In this document: positions 35,455 to 47,592 of the stretch, in pieces
Position numbering within the stretch: position 1 is the first letter of the stretch
Layout of the letters: each line of letters opens with the position of its first letter
NCBI RefSeq assembly: GCF_050003625.1
Contig: NC_134399.1
Location: forward strand, 221,024,975 to 221,088,974
DNA from: Haematobia irritans
Taxonomy: Eukaryota; Arthropoda; Insecta; Diptera; Muscidae
DNA length: 64,000 bases
Direction of reading: 5' to 3'
The notes under the pieces: model-generated
The model's input: only the letters and a program-made list of their open reading frames with translations
Databases searched by the model: none
What the model was told of the DNA's origin: nothing
Position numbers and translations under genes: made by a program

Positions 35455-37296
35455 ACAAGTATATACGGCCGTAAGTTCGGCCAGGCCGAATCTTATGTAC
35501 CCTCCACCATGGATTGCGTAGGAACTTCTACTAAAGGCTGTCATCCACAATCGAATTACTTGGGTTGCGATAACACTTGCCGATGGCAAGGTATCGTAAA
35601 ACTTTTTAACACTGTCTTCTAAATTGTAAGTTAGCCCATACGGGGTATATATTAAACAAAAAAAGGCCGATTAAATACGTATATAATATAGTTTGACAAA
35701 ATTTTCTACAGAAATGAAAACTTGACAAAATTTTCTATAGAAATAAAAACTTGACAAAATTTTCTATAGAAATAAAATGTTGACAGAATTTTCTATGGAA
35801 GTAAAATGTTGACAAAATTTTGTATAGAAATAAAATGTTGACAAAATTTTCTACAGAAATAAATTTTTTACAAAATTTTCTATAAAAATAAAATTTTGAC
35901 AAAACTTTCTATGGAAATAAAATTTTGACAAACATTTCTATAGAAATAGCCGTTTGACAAAACTTTCTATAGAAATAGCCGTTTGACAAAACTTTCTATA
36001 GAAATGAAATTTTGACACAACTTTCTATAGTAATAAAATATGACAAAATTTTCTATGGAAATAAAGTTTTGGTAGATTATTTTTGGCGATATGGACCAAT
36101 TTTTGTGTAATAAGTCATCGGCTATATATAACTAAAGACCGATATTGACCAATTTTTACATGGCTGTTAGAGGCCATATATTGACAAAATGTACCAAATT
36201 TCAACCGCATCGGATGACTTTTGCTATATATAATTATGGACCGATATGGACCAATTTTTGCATGGTTGTTAGATACCATATACTAACACCATGTACCAAA
36301 TTTCAACTGGATCGGATGAATTTCGCTCCTCCAAGAGGCTCCTGAGGTCAAATCTGGGGATCGGTTTATATGGGAGCTATATATAATTATGAACCGATAT
36401 GGACCAATTTTTGCATGGTTGTTAGAGGCCGTATACTAACATCAGGTACCACATTTCAACCGGATCGGATGAATTTTTCCCCTCCAAGAGGCTCCGGAGG
36501 TCAAATCTGGGGATCGGTTTATATGGGGGCTATATATAATTATGAACCGATATGGACCAATTTTTGCATGGTTGTTAGAGGCCGTATACTAACATCAGGT
36601 ACCACATTTCAACCGGATCGGATGAATTTTTCCCCTCCAAGAGGCTCCGGAGGTCAAATCTGGGGATCGGTTTATATGGGGGCTATATATAATTATGGAC
36701 CGATATGGACCAATTTTTGCATGGTTGTTAGAGACCGTATACTAAGACCACGTACTAAATTTCAACCGGATCGGATGAATTTTGCTCCTCCAAGAGGCTC
36801 CTGAGGTCAAATCTGGGGATCGGTTTATATGGGAGCTATATATAATTATGAACCGATATGGACCAATTTTTGCATGGTTGTTAGAGGCCGTATTCTAACA
36901 TCAGGTACCAAATTTCAACCGGATCGGATGAATTTTGCTGCTCCGGGAGGCTCCCCAAGCCAAATTTGGGGATCGGTTTATATGGGGGCTATACGTAAAC
37001 GTGGGCCGATATGGCCGATTTTCAATACCATCCGACCTACATCAATAACAACTACTTGTGCCAAGTTTGAAGTCGATAGCTTGTTTCGTTCGGAAGTTGG
37101 CGTGATTTCCACAGACGGACGGACAGCCGGACAGACGGACAGACGGACGGACGGACGGACATGCTTAGATCGACTCAGAATTTCACCACGACCCAGAATA
37201 TATATACTTTATGGGGTCTTAGAGCAATATTTCGATGTGTTACAAACGGAATGACAAAGTTAATATACCCCCATCCTATGGTGGAGGGTATAAAAA
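35455..37296 (+). mobile_element. Family 1 Helentron-like element, complete
   Basis: Best example of the layout. 5' end ACAAGTATATACGGCCG with a GGCCAGGCC palindrome and subterminal TACCCTCCACCATGG (35,455-35,515); minisatellite 35,690-36,080; 153-bp units at 36,080-37,050 (TCGGTTTATATGG at 36,361, 36,514, 36,667 and 36,820, exactly 153 apart); GGACGGAC microsatellite 37,110-37,160; hairpin 37,264-37,292; A-run. The ORFs at 36,145-37,254 are the repeats. Confidence 0.85.
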
Positions 37297-39091
37297 GCTT
37301 CAGATATAGTCCAAGACTTATTTTGAGGATTTAGCATCTTTGGTTTAAATTTTTTTGGAATTAAGAAAATATTTTTACTTTCAGGTATCCGCTATAATTT
37401 AGATTTTTAAACTGGCATTACGTGAATAGCTTTATTCAGATCTCGCGGTATATTAGCGAGATCTGAGTCCTAATTTTAATTTTATTGATCCAATAGATTC
37501 AATATATCAGTTAATTTAAAGGCGATTTCTTTAATTTAAAGATTTTTTCTTTATTTTAAGGAAAAATTGACTTAGTTCAAAGACCACCGACGAAGAGACG
37601 CAAATTTTCAAGATTTGTGTTCTAAATTTAATAAAAACCATTTTTGAAGCGAAGATCATAAATTTTATTATGATTAACATTTTATTATTAGCATTAAAGA
37701 AAAAAATCTTTATTAAAGAAAATGTAAACCAAAGATTCTTTTATTCTATATTTGAAGCGGTTTTATCTTTAATCTAAAGATTCAATATATCAGTTAATTT
37801 AAAGACGATTTCTTTAATTTAAAGATTTTTCCCTTTTTTTAGGAAAAAATGCCTTCATTCGAAGACCTCCGACGAAGAGACGCAAATTTTCAAGATTTGT
37901 GTCCTAAATCTAACGAAAACAAATTTTTGAAAGAATGTTTATAAACTTTCTGATAAATAAAATTTCATTATTTTAAAGAAATTTTGCCTTAATATAATAG
38001 ATAATGGTTGCCTCAAAGTAAGAAATTTTTTCTTACTTAATACAAAAAAAAAAAACACTTTAAACCAAAGATGAAAAATTTTCAAAGAAAGTTTATAAAC
38101 TTTCTGTTAAATAAATTTCACTATTTTAACAAAATTTGTCCTTAATATTGTGTAAATTGCTTGTCATACAGTTTAACATAAGTTGCATAATCTTCCATAT
38201 TATATTAATATGTTTGTCTGTGTATATTACAGTCGACCCCTCTCGACTTTAGTCTTTCCTACTTACAATAGCAGTTATAAAAGTTTAAACCGATTATAAT
38301 TCTGTATAACAAATTCCATATTTAATTTATTAATAATGATTAAAGTGAATTTTGCAAATACACAAGATATTCAATTGATTATCGATCATTCACTTATTCT
38401 CGGAAAAGTTATTATAACTGTTTTTGAAAATTTTTGTTTATTACATTTGCCTTAAAATTCTTTCTTTGAACGATAAATTCTTCAGAATTGATTATTTTTC
38501 ACAATTTTTTCATACATTAAAGGTCAACGTTATGAAAGATATGCTATCAGTCTGAGTTGTGACTCACGCAGTGAAATTACATTCCAATTTGGTGCAATTG
38601 ACACAACACATGCCTCTACTCCGTACTGGTAATTTATGAATAAATGTTAAATACGTCTATGAAGGTGAATGAAATATCAGTGAGTGTATTGAATTAGGTA
38701 CGAAATCAAATTATTCTCCTCCCGAGCACGTCTTATTTAATTTGAATAGAAATATCTAAGATTGAAATTTCAAATAACAATATACTGCTGATGATAGCCG
38801 ACAACAAGAGTTTTAATAGTGATTTTAATGGACTTCGAAAATTGATTTTGCCAAACATCGTGTAGTCAGCTGGTGCCGTATTCCAAAGATATTAAAAGTC
38901 TATTTGCGAATAGATTACTCCAGATTGTCAGATATTTGATCAAACGACCAGACTATTGAACTATCTTCCTTAGAATTAAATAAACTTGAATTGTTAGCGA
39001 CCTTATGGTTAGGCATGTTTACGATTTAAGATTTGTTTTTTTTTTGTATTTTTTCCAAAACAAATAATCTCCAACATGGGCTAGTACCACG
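37297..39091. other. Non-coding, with small internal repeats
   Basis: A perfect 10-bp hairpin lies at 37,437-37,465 (CAGATCTCGC arms). A block of about 145 bp at 37,496 recurs at 37,779 (shared CGACGAAGAGACGCAAATTT), and a shorter one at about 37,930 recurs near 38,083. No gene is seen. Confidence 0.6.
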
Positions 39092-39209
39092 ATTGTCACA
39101 GTTGGTAGAATTCTACAAAAAATCGTAGATTTTTTACAGTTCGGAAGATTGGTAGAATTCTTGATTATTGATCTTGATAGATTGATACCACTCCAATTAT
39201 TCCTTCACA

Positions 39210-39730
39210 AATTTTCTGAAGAAATAAAATTTTGGCAAAACTAAAAAAATGTTGGCAAAACTAAAAAAAAATTCTAGTTATAAGAATAAAGTTTTGTCAA
39301 AATTGTCTATAGAAATTCGATTTTTGACAAAATTTTCTATAGAAAAAATTTCTATAGAAATTAAAATTTTGACGAAATGTTCTATAGAAATAAAATGTTG
39401 ACAAAATATTCTATAGAAATAAAATTTTATTTCTATAGAAAATTTTGCCAAAATTTTATTCCTATAGAACATTTTGTCAAAATTTTGACAAATTTTGACA
39501 AAATTTTCTATAGGAATAAAATTTTGACAAAATTTTCTATAGGAATCAAATTTTGAAACATTTGCTATAGGAATAAAATGTTGAAAAAATTTTCTATAGA
39601 AAAAAAATTTTGATAAAATTGTCTATAGGAATTCAAATTTTAACAAAATTTTCTATAGAAATAAAATTGTGACAAAATTTTCTTAAAAATAAAGTTTTGA
39701 CAAAATTTTCTATAAAAATAAAATTTTTGT
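39210..39730 (-). repeat. 29-bp minisatellite, minus orientation
   Basis: Degenerate units (AAATTTTGACAAAATTTTC, TATAGAAAT) preceded at 39,092 by the GTTGGTAGAATTCTAC border that also occurs at 41,615 and 43,016. Confidence 0.88.
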
Positions 39731-39878
39731 TGTTGTTTTTTTATTTCAGTTTAAAACCCTACATTGAAACTACAAGTGTAGCTTAACCAACAGAGGAAAA
39801 GAATTTTTGTCAAATTTATTTGGGCAAAGCCCTATAGACTGCAAGATGGTTGGATGGACGCATGTTTCGGAATTACCA

Positions 39879-40208
39879 CATTCCTCAGCAGCATCCTCTA
39901 CTTGCAGCAAATCTATCAAACAATTATCAGAATAAATTCAGGCAGTTCATTAAACCCAACAATGAACCACACTTGAACCTTCCGAAAAAAGGTTTTGTAT
40001 GATAGCCGGCTTATGCCGAAATAAATTCGAAACAATAGGAAAAGAGATATGTTTGTTTCGAATTTATTACGGCATAAGCCGGCTATCATACAAATCTTTT
40101 TTCGGAAGGTTCAAATGTGGTTCATTGTTGGGTTTAATGAACTGCCTGAATTTATTCTGATAATTGTTTGATAGTTTTGCTGCAAGTAGAGGATGCTGCT
40201 GAGGAATG
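39879..40208. repeat. Large inverted repeat (about 155-bp arms, 19-bp loop)
   Basis: Arms 39,879-40,034 and 40,054-40,208 are nearly perfectly complementary with only a few mismatches. The outermost AGAGGATGCTGCTGAGGAAT is repeated once more at 40,211-40,230. It interrupts a minisatellite. There is no open frame. Confidence 0.9.
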
Positions 40209-40229
40209 TTAGAGGATGCTGCTGAGGAA

Positions 40230-43200
40230 TATTTATATAGAAATAAAATTTTAAAGAAATTTCCAATAGAAATTCAAATTTTTCTATAGAAGTTCAAATT
40301 GTAACAAAATGATTTGATATTTGATCATACGATAATACTATTGTTTTTTTTTTTTTTTTGATTTTGCGAATTTTTCTAAATAAAATTTTGACAAAATTTT
40401 CTAATAAAATAAATTTTTACAAAATTTTCTACAGAAATAAAATTTTGACAACATTTTCTATAGAAATAAAATTTTATCAAAATTTTCTATAGAAATTAAT
40501 TTTTTGTCAAAATTTTCTATAGAAATTAAATTTTTGAAAAAAATTCTATAGCAATAAAATGTTGAAAAAATTTTCTGCAAAAATAAAATTTTTCTATTGA
40601 AGTTCAAATTGTGACAAAATTTTCTATAGAAATACAATTTTGACGTAATTTTGTATAGGAATAAAATTTTCTGTAGAAATAAAATTTTAACAAAAAATTT
40701 TATAGGAATATTATTTTGACAAAATTTTATATAGAAATAAAATTTTGTCAAAATTTCCTATAGAAATAAAATTTTTACTAAGTTTTCTATTAAAAATTAA
40801 AATTTTGACAAAAGTTTCTATAGAAATACATTTTTTGTCAAAATTTTCTATGGAAATTAAAATTTCGAAACAATTTCCTATAGAAATAAAATTTTAACAA
40901 AATGTTATACAGAAATAAAATCTATAGAAGTTCAAATTGTGACAAAATATAAAGATTAAAATTTTGAAAAAATTTTCTGTAGAAATAAAATTTTTACAAA
41001 ATAAAATTAAAATTTTGACAAAATTTTTTATAAAAATAAAATTTTGACAAAATTTTCTATAGGAATCAAATTTTGAAACATTTGCTATAGGAACAAAATG
41101 TTGAAAAAATTTTCTATAGAAATAAAATTTTGATAAAATGGTCTATAGAAATTCAAATTTTGGCAAAATTTTCTATAAAAATTCAAATTTTGAAAAATGT
41201 TTCTATAGAAACAAAATTTTGACAAAATTGTCTATAAAAATAAAGTTTTGATAAAATTTTCTATAGAAATAAAATTTTGACGAAATTTTCTATATAAATT
41301 AAAATTTTGACAAAATTTTCTATAGGAATAAAATTTTGACAACATTTTCTATAGGAATAAAATGTTAACAAAATTTTCTATAAAAATTAAAATTTTGAAA
41401 AAATTTTCTATAGAAATTAAAATTTTGAAAAAAAAAATTCTATAGAAATTAAAATTTTGAAAAAAATCTATTAAAAGTCTATTTTTGAATAGATTATTCC
41501 AGATTGCCAGATATATGATCAGACGACAAGACTTTTGTTTTTTTTTGTATTTTTGCCAAACCAAATACTCTAGTGTCCTATGGGTTAGGACCACTGTTGC
41601 CATAGTTGGTAGAATTCTACCAAATGTGGTAGAAATGTTTCTGCTTGGTAGATTGGTAGAATTCTTGATGTTTCTGTAGATTTTGCGAATTTTTCTAAAT
41701 TTTCTAAAGAAATAAAATTTTGGCAAAATTTTCTATGGAGATAAAACTTTGACAAAATTTTCTAGTAAAATAAATTTTTACAAAATTTTCTACAGAATTT
41801 TGACAACATTTTCTATAGAAATAAAATTTTATCAAAATTTTCTATAGAAATTAATTTTTGTCAAAATTTTCTATAGAAATTAAATTTTTGAAAAAAAAAA
41901 TCTATAGTAATAAAATGTTTAAAAAATTTTCTGCAAAAATAACATTTTTCTTTAGAAGTTCAAATTGTGACAAAATTTTCTATAGAAATACAATTTTGAC
42001 GTAATTTTGTATAGGAATAACATTTTCTGTAGAAATAAAATTTTAACAAAATTTTTTATAGGAATATTATTTTGACAAAATTTTATATAGAAATAAAATT
42101 TTGTCAAAATTTCCTATAGAAATAAAATTTTTACTAAGTTTTCTATTAAAAATAAAATATTGACAAAATTTTCCATAGAAATACATTTTTTGTCAAAATT
42201 TTCTATGGAAATTAAAATTACGAAACAATTTCCTATAGAAATAAAATTTTAACAAAATGTTATACAGAAATAAAATCTATAGAAGTTCAAATTGTGACAA
42301 AATATAAAGATTAAAATTTTGAAAAAATTTTCTGTAGAAATAAAATTTTTACAAAATTTTCTATAGAAATAAAATTTTGTCAAAATTTTCTATAGAATTA
42401 AAATTTTTACAAAATAAAATTAAAATTTTGACAAATTTTTTTATAAAAATAAAATTTTGACAAAATTTTCTATAGGAATCAAATTTTGAAACATTTGCTA
42501 TAGGAAAAAAATGTTGAAAAAATTTTCTAGAGAAATAAAATTTTGATAAAATGGTCTATAGAAATTCAAATTTTGGCAAAATTTTCTATAAAAATTCAAA
42601 TTTTGAAAAATTTTTCTATAGAAACAAAATTTTGACAAAATTGTCTATAAAAATAAAGTTTTGATAAAATTTTCTATAGAAATAAAATTTTGACGAAATT
42701 TTCTATATAAATTAAAATTTTAACAAAATTTTCTATAGGAATAAAATTTTGACAACATTTTCTATAGGAATAAAATGTTAACAAAATTTTCTATAAAAAT
42801 TAAAATTTTGAAAAAATTTTCTATAGAAATTAAAATTTTGAAAAAAAATTCTATAGAAATTAAAATTTTGAAAAAAGTCTATTAAAAGTCTATTTTTGAA
42901 TAGATTATTCCAGATTGCCAGATATATGATCAGACGACAAGACTTTTGTTTTTTTTGTATTTTTGCCAAACCAAATACTCTAGTGTCCTATGGGTTAGGA
43001 CCACTGTTGCCATAGTTGGTAGAATTCTACCAAATGTGGTAGAATTGTTTCTGCTTGGTAGATTGGTAGAATTCTTGATGTTTCGGTAGATTTTGCGAAT
43101 TTTTCTAAATTTTCTAAAGAAATAAAATTTTGGCAAAATTTTCTATGGAGATAAAACTTTGACAAAATTTTCTAGTAAAATAAATTTTTACAAAATTTTC

Positions 43201-44480
43201 TACAGAAATAAAATTTTGACAACATTTTCTATAGAAATAAAATTTTATCAAAATTTTCTATAGAAATTAATTTTTGTCAAAATTTTCTATAGAAATTAAA
43301 TTTTTGAAAAAAAAAAATCTATAGTAATAAAATGTTTAAAAAATTTTCTGCAAAAATAAAATTTTCTGCAAAAATAACATTTTTCTATAGAAGTTCAAAT
43401 TGTGACAAAATTTTCTATAGAAATACAATTTTGACGTAATTTTGTATAGGAATAACATTTTCTGTAGGAATAAAATTTTAACAAAATTTTTTATAGGAAT
43501 ATTATTTTGACAAAATTTTATATAGAAATAAAATTTTGTCAAAATTTCCTATAGAAATAAAATTTTTACTAAGTTTTCTATTAAAAATAAAATTTTGACA
43601 AAATTTTCCATAGAAATACATTTTTTGTCAAAATTTTCTATGGAAATTAAAATTTCGAAACAATTTCCTATAGAAATAAAATTTTAACAAAATGTTATAC
43701 AGAAATAAAATCTATAGAAGTTCAAATTGTGACAAAATATAAAGATTAAAATTTTGAAAAAATTTTCTGTAGAAATAAAATTTTGACAAAATTTTATACA
43801 GAAATACACATTTTCTGTAGAAGTTCAAATTGTGACAAAATTTTCCAAAGAAATAAAATTTTGACGAAATTTTGTATAGGAATAAAATTTTGGCAAAATT
43901 TTCTGTAGAAATAAAATTTTGACAAAATTTTTTATAGGAATAATATTTTGACAAAATTTTATATAAAAATAAAATTTTGTCAAAATTTCCTATAGAAATA
44001 AAATTTTGACAAAATTTTCTATAGGAATAAAATTTTGACAAAACTATCTAAAGAAGATAAATTTTTACAAAATGTTCTATAGGAATAAAATATTGACAAA
44101 GTTTTCTATAGAAATAAAATTTTGGCAAAATTTTCTATAGGAATTCAAATTTTGACAAAATTTTCTATAAAAATTCAAATTTTGACACAATTTTCTATAG
44201 AAATTCAAATTTTGACACAATTTTCTATAGGGATTAAATGTTGACAAAATTTTCTAAAGATATTACAATTTTGAAAAATGTTCTATAGAAATATAATTTT
44301 GATAAGATTTGCTATAGGAGAAAATTTTTACAAAATTTTCTATGGAAATAAACTTTTGACAAAATTTTCTATAGACATACAATTTTGACAAACTTTTTTA
44401 TAGAAATAAAATTTTGACAAACTTTTTTATAGAAATAAAATTTTGACAAACTTTTTTATAGAAATAAAATATTGCAGAAA
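40230..44480 (-). repeat. 29-bp minisatellite array with a tandem triplication of about 1.4 kb
   Basis: Degenerate units in minus orientation. The whole block is a higher-order repeat: the segment starting near 40,390 recurs at 41,751 (1,361 bp later) and 43,161 (1,410 bp later). The complex spacer with CCAGATTGCCAGATATATGA and TGGTAGAATTCTACCAAATG is found at 41,502-41,690 and 42,911-43,100. The minus-strand frames in this region are repeat read-through. It ends near 44,480 with a GCTCGAGTGTCAACCGTGG border. Confidence 0.9.
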
Positions 44481-44489
44481 AAAAGGTTT

Positions 44490-45481
44490 TTTTTTGTTTG
44501 GTTGCTCGAGTGTCAACCGTGGTTAGGACACCAAGAACAAAAATGATTTTCTATCAGATAAATAAAATTCCAATTTTATTTGGCGAATTTAATTACTATT
44601 CTCCATTGTTCAATATTCATCTGAACTCATCCTTTGGTCAGTTTATTTTTAATTAATTTAATTTTCTTGGTTAAATGTGGATGTCTCTGTAAAACCAGAG
44701 CTGCAGTTGAACAACTTCTACTGGTCAATAAACACTTTAGTGACACTCAAATCCCTCTTCTGTTGTGGACAATGCATGGGTTCAGTGTTTTACAGTTGTT
44801 CGCCTCGAACAATAAACAACAAGGACACATCTAAAGATGTGTATGTGTGTGTGCGTGTATATTTCAACATGGGTATTCTTTGCAAGGCTTCAAGATGAGA
44901 AGCTTACAGGATTAGTGAGAGCGACACCCAGAGGACATTTGCCATTGCTGTTAATAACAACACAAAATGTTGTCTATTCACCATGCCAATGGATTACTAT
45001 GTATCCATTTATTGCAATCCTTTGGGTTTAAAATGTAGTTGCAAACGAAGGTTATTTGTTTTTTTGGTTTTCTATATTTCTGTTGTCTTACATTTGTTGA
45101 TTTGAATTTGCAGTGTAATGAAATTTAAAGAAGGGAGTAAACTCTCTAAGGGAAATTGGTGCGAATTGCCAACAACGGTCCTATCAAAAGGCTTGTACCG
45201 AATTAATTTTGCTCCACCTTTCTGGTAGGTGTTTGCATGCTCTAAACGAAACCAATTCTTAAGGGGGTGTCTGAGGATGGTTCATGGGAACGTGTCTACA
45301 GCAAAATGTTATATATTTTTAATTTTACTGTCCACAAGCAAAAATGTCTAAAATATATACAAAGTTTAGTATCAGTTTTGATTTGTTCAAATTGGCTAAA
45401 TTTGGCAAAAATTATAGCCTTCAAACGGCCGACAAAGCCATCACACACTGCACGAAAGTGGCACTGAGGTCAATGTAAATA
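44490..45481. other. No convincing gene
   Basis: More complex sequence than its surroundings with three overlapping 64-73-codon frames (44,634-45,031), none with a recognisable domain. A GTGTATGTGTGTGTGCGTG run lies at about 44,838-44,856. Confidence 0.4.
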
Positions 45482-45566
45482 TTTCACCACTGTGGTATCA
45501 CAATGGACTGAATAGTCTAAGTGAGGCTGAAATATGGGGCTGCCACTATACCTAACCTAACCTAAT
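45482..45566 (+). mobile_element. 5'-truncated SINE fragment
   Basis: Matches the 3' part of the SINE at 9,579-9,923 in the opposite orientation: GTGGTATCACAATGGACTGA, then AATAGTCTAAGTGAG, then a CCTAACCTAACCTAA tail. The tRNA-like head is absent. Confidence 0.8.
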
Positions 45567-45997
45567 GTACATGGTATACGGGCTTCAATACTGTCTTGAG
45601 ACCCTTTTCCCCAAAATTATCGGCATCAATTTTGACCCCACGATGTTGCATCTCGCGATACGTGCAGCTCATGAACAAGTTTTCTACCATTATGGTGAGG
45701 ATTTCGATAATTTTGGGATAATTTCTAGAGGTGTTACCGTTTTTTTATCTCCACGTGCTATGGGACTAGAAAAAACACATTTATTTCCTTTTAAATTCTG
45801 AAGGGCACTTGTGGTTTCCCCGCCAAATACACCCAGAAAAATATTACCAAAATATTTCCAAATTAAAAGTTAATTGCATTTTCCATTAAAAAGTTAATTG
45901 ATACTGTAACCTTTTTAGTCAAACTATAAACAATTAGAATTCACCATTTCGAAATTTTTAATTAAAGAATTAATTGGTTCAATTAACTTTTAAACAA
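45567..45997. other. No gene called
   Basis: A 78-codon open frame at 45,565-45,801 has no family I recognise. The stretch at 45,830-45,995 begins ACACCCAGAAAAATATT and looks like a decayed miniature element. Confidence 0.35.
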
Positions 45998-47559
45998 ACA
46001 AGTATATACAGCACTAAATTCGGCCGGGCCGAATCTTAAATACCCACCACCATGAACCAAATATTAGGGTTTCCTTTGAAATTTCAGGAGGGCTTGAGGA
46101 CTTGAGGACACTTCCCCAAGATAAATTTAAATATTTCACCTATGAGGACTATATCCGATTCTGGATTTATAAGAACCATTTTTGTTTGAGTTTTAGAGGA
46201 ATCATTAACATCTCTTGTAAGTGTGCAAGAAAATTATAAAATAACGTCTTGATTTGAAATCTTAAATCTGTAGAAGTAAAATCTGGAAATTTTACATTGA
46301 GTTTCAAGCAATTTTCATGATCAGTGCGCCTTTTACACGCTCAAGAATTGAAGTCGGTCTATATGGAGGCATTACCAAATGGACCGATAAAAACTTAATC
46401 CGATACACGTTTTTGTGAGCCTAAAATACCAAAATATTTACAATTTCAGGCAAAAACTACGGTTTCTAGAAACCCAAGAAGTTAAATCGGAAGATCGTTC
46501 TTATGAGGACTATACTAAAATATGGACCGATACTCACCGTTTTCGGCACCCCACTTTATGACCCGAAAATACCTCTAGATTTCCAATTTCAGGCAAATGG
46601 GATAAAAACTTCGGATTCTAGAAACCCAAGAAGTAAAATCGGGAAATCGGTCTATATGGGGGCTATACCAAAATATGGACCGATACTCACCATTTTCGGC
46701 ACACCTCTTTACGGTCCTAAAATACCTCTAGATTTCCAATTTCAGACAAATTGGATAAAAACTACGGTTGCTATAAGCCCAAGACCCCAAATCGGGAGGT
46801 CGTTTTATATGGGGACCATACCAAAACATGGACCGATACTCACAATTTTTGGCACACGTATTTGTGGTCCTACAATACCTCTAGATTTCCAATTTCAGGT
46901 AAATTGAATAAAAACTGCGGTTTCTATAAGCCCAAGAAGTAAAATCGGGAGATCGGTCTATATGGGGGCTATACCAAAATATGGACCGATACTCACAATT
47001 TTTGGAACACGTATTTTTGGTCCTACAATACCTCTAGATTTCCAATTTCAGGTAAATTTAATAAAAACTGCGGTTTCTATAAGCCCAAGAAATAAAATTG
47101 GGAGATCGGTCTATATGGGGGCTATACCAAAACATGGACCGATACTCACCATTTTTGGCACACCTCTTTATGGTCATAAAATACCTCTAGGTTTCAAATT
47201 TCATGGAAATTGGATAAAAACTACGATTTCTATAAGCCCAAGAAGTAAAATCGAGAGGTCGGTTTATATGGGGACTATATCAAAACCTGGACCGATATAG
47301 CCCATCTTCGAACTTGACCTGCCTGCAGACAAAAGACGAGTTTGTGCGAAATTTCAGCACGATTGCTTCATATTTGAAGACTGTTGCGTGATTACAACAG
47401 ACAGACAGACAGACGGACATCTTTATATCGTCTTAGAATTTCTCCCTGATCAAGATATATATACTTTATATAGTCGGAAATCGATATTTCGACGTGTTAC
47501 AAACGGAATGACAAACTTATTATACCCCCGTCACCATTCTATGGTGGTGGGTATAAAAA
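45998..47559 (+). mobile_element. Family 3 Helentron-like element, complete
   Basis: 5' end ACAAGTATATACAGC with a CGGCCGGGCCG palindrome and subterminal TACCCACCACCATG; 153-bp units at about 46,490-47,290; ACAGACAGACAGACGGAC microsatellite at 47,398-47,416; hairpin 47,521-47,555 (TATACCC...GGGTATA); A-run. The frames at 46,503-47,300 are repeat read-through. Confidence 0.85.
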
Positions 47560-47592
47560 GAAACATTAATTCAATTATGTTGATCGATTAAT

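Noticed and set aside
44634..45031. Three overlapping 64-73-codon ORFs
   Set aside because: Different frames overlapping each other, with no domain and no continuity.
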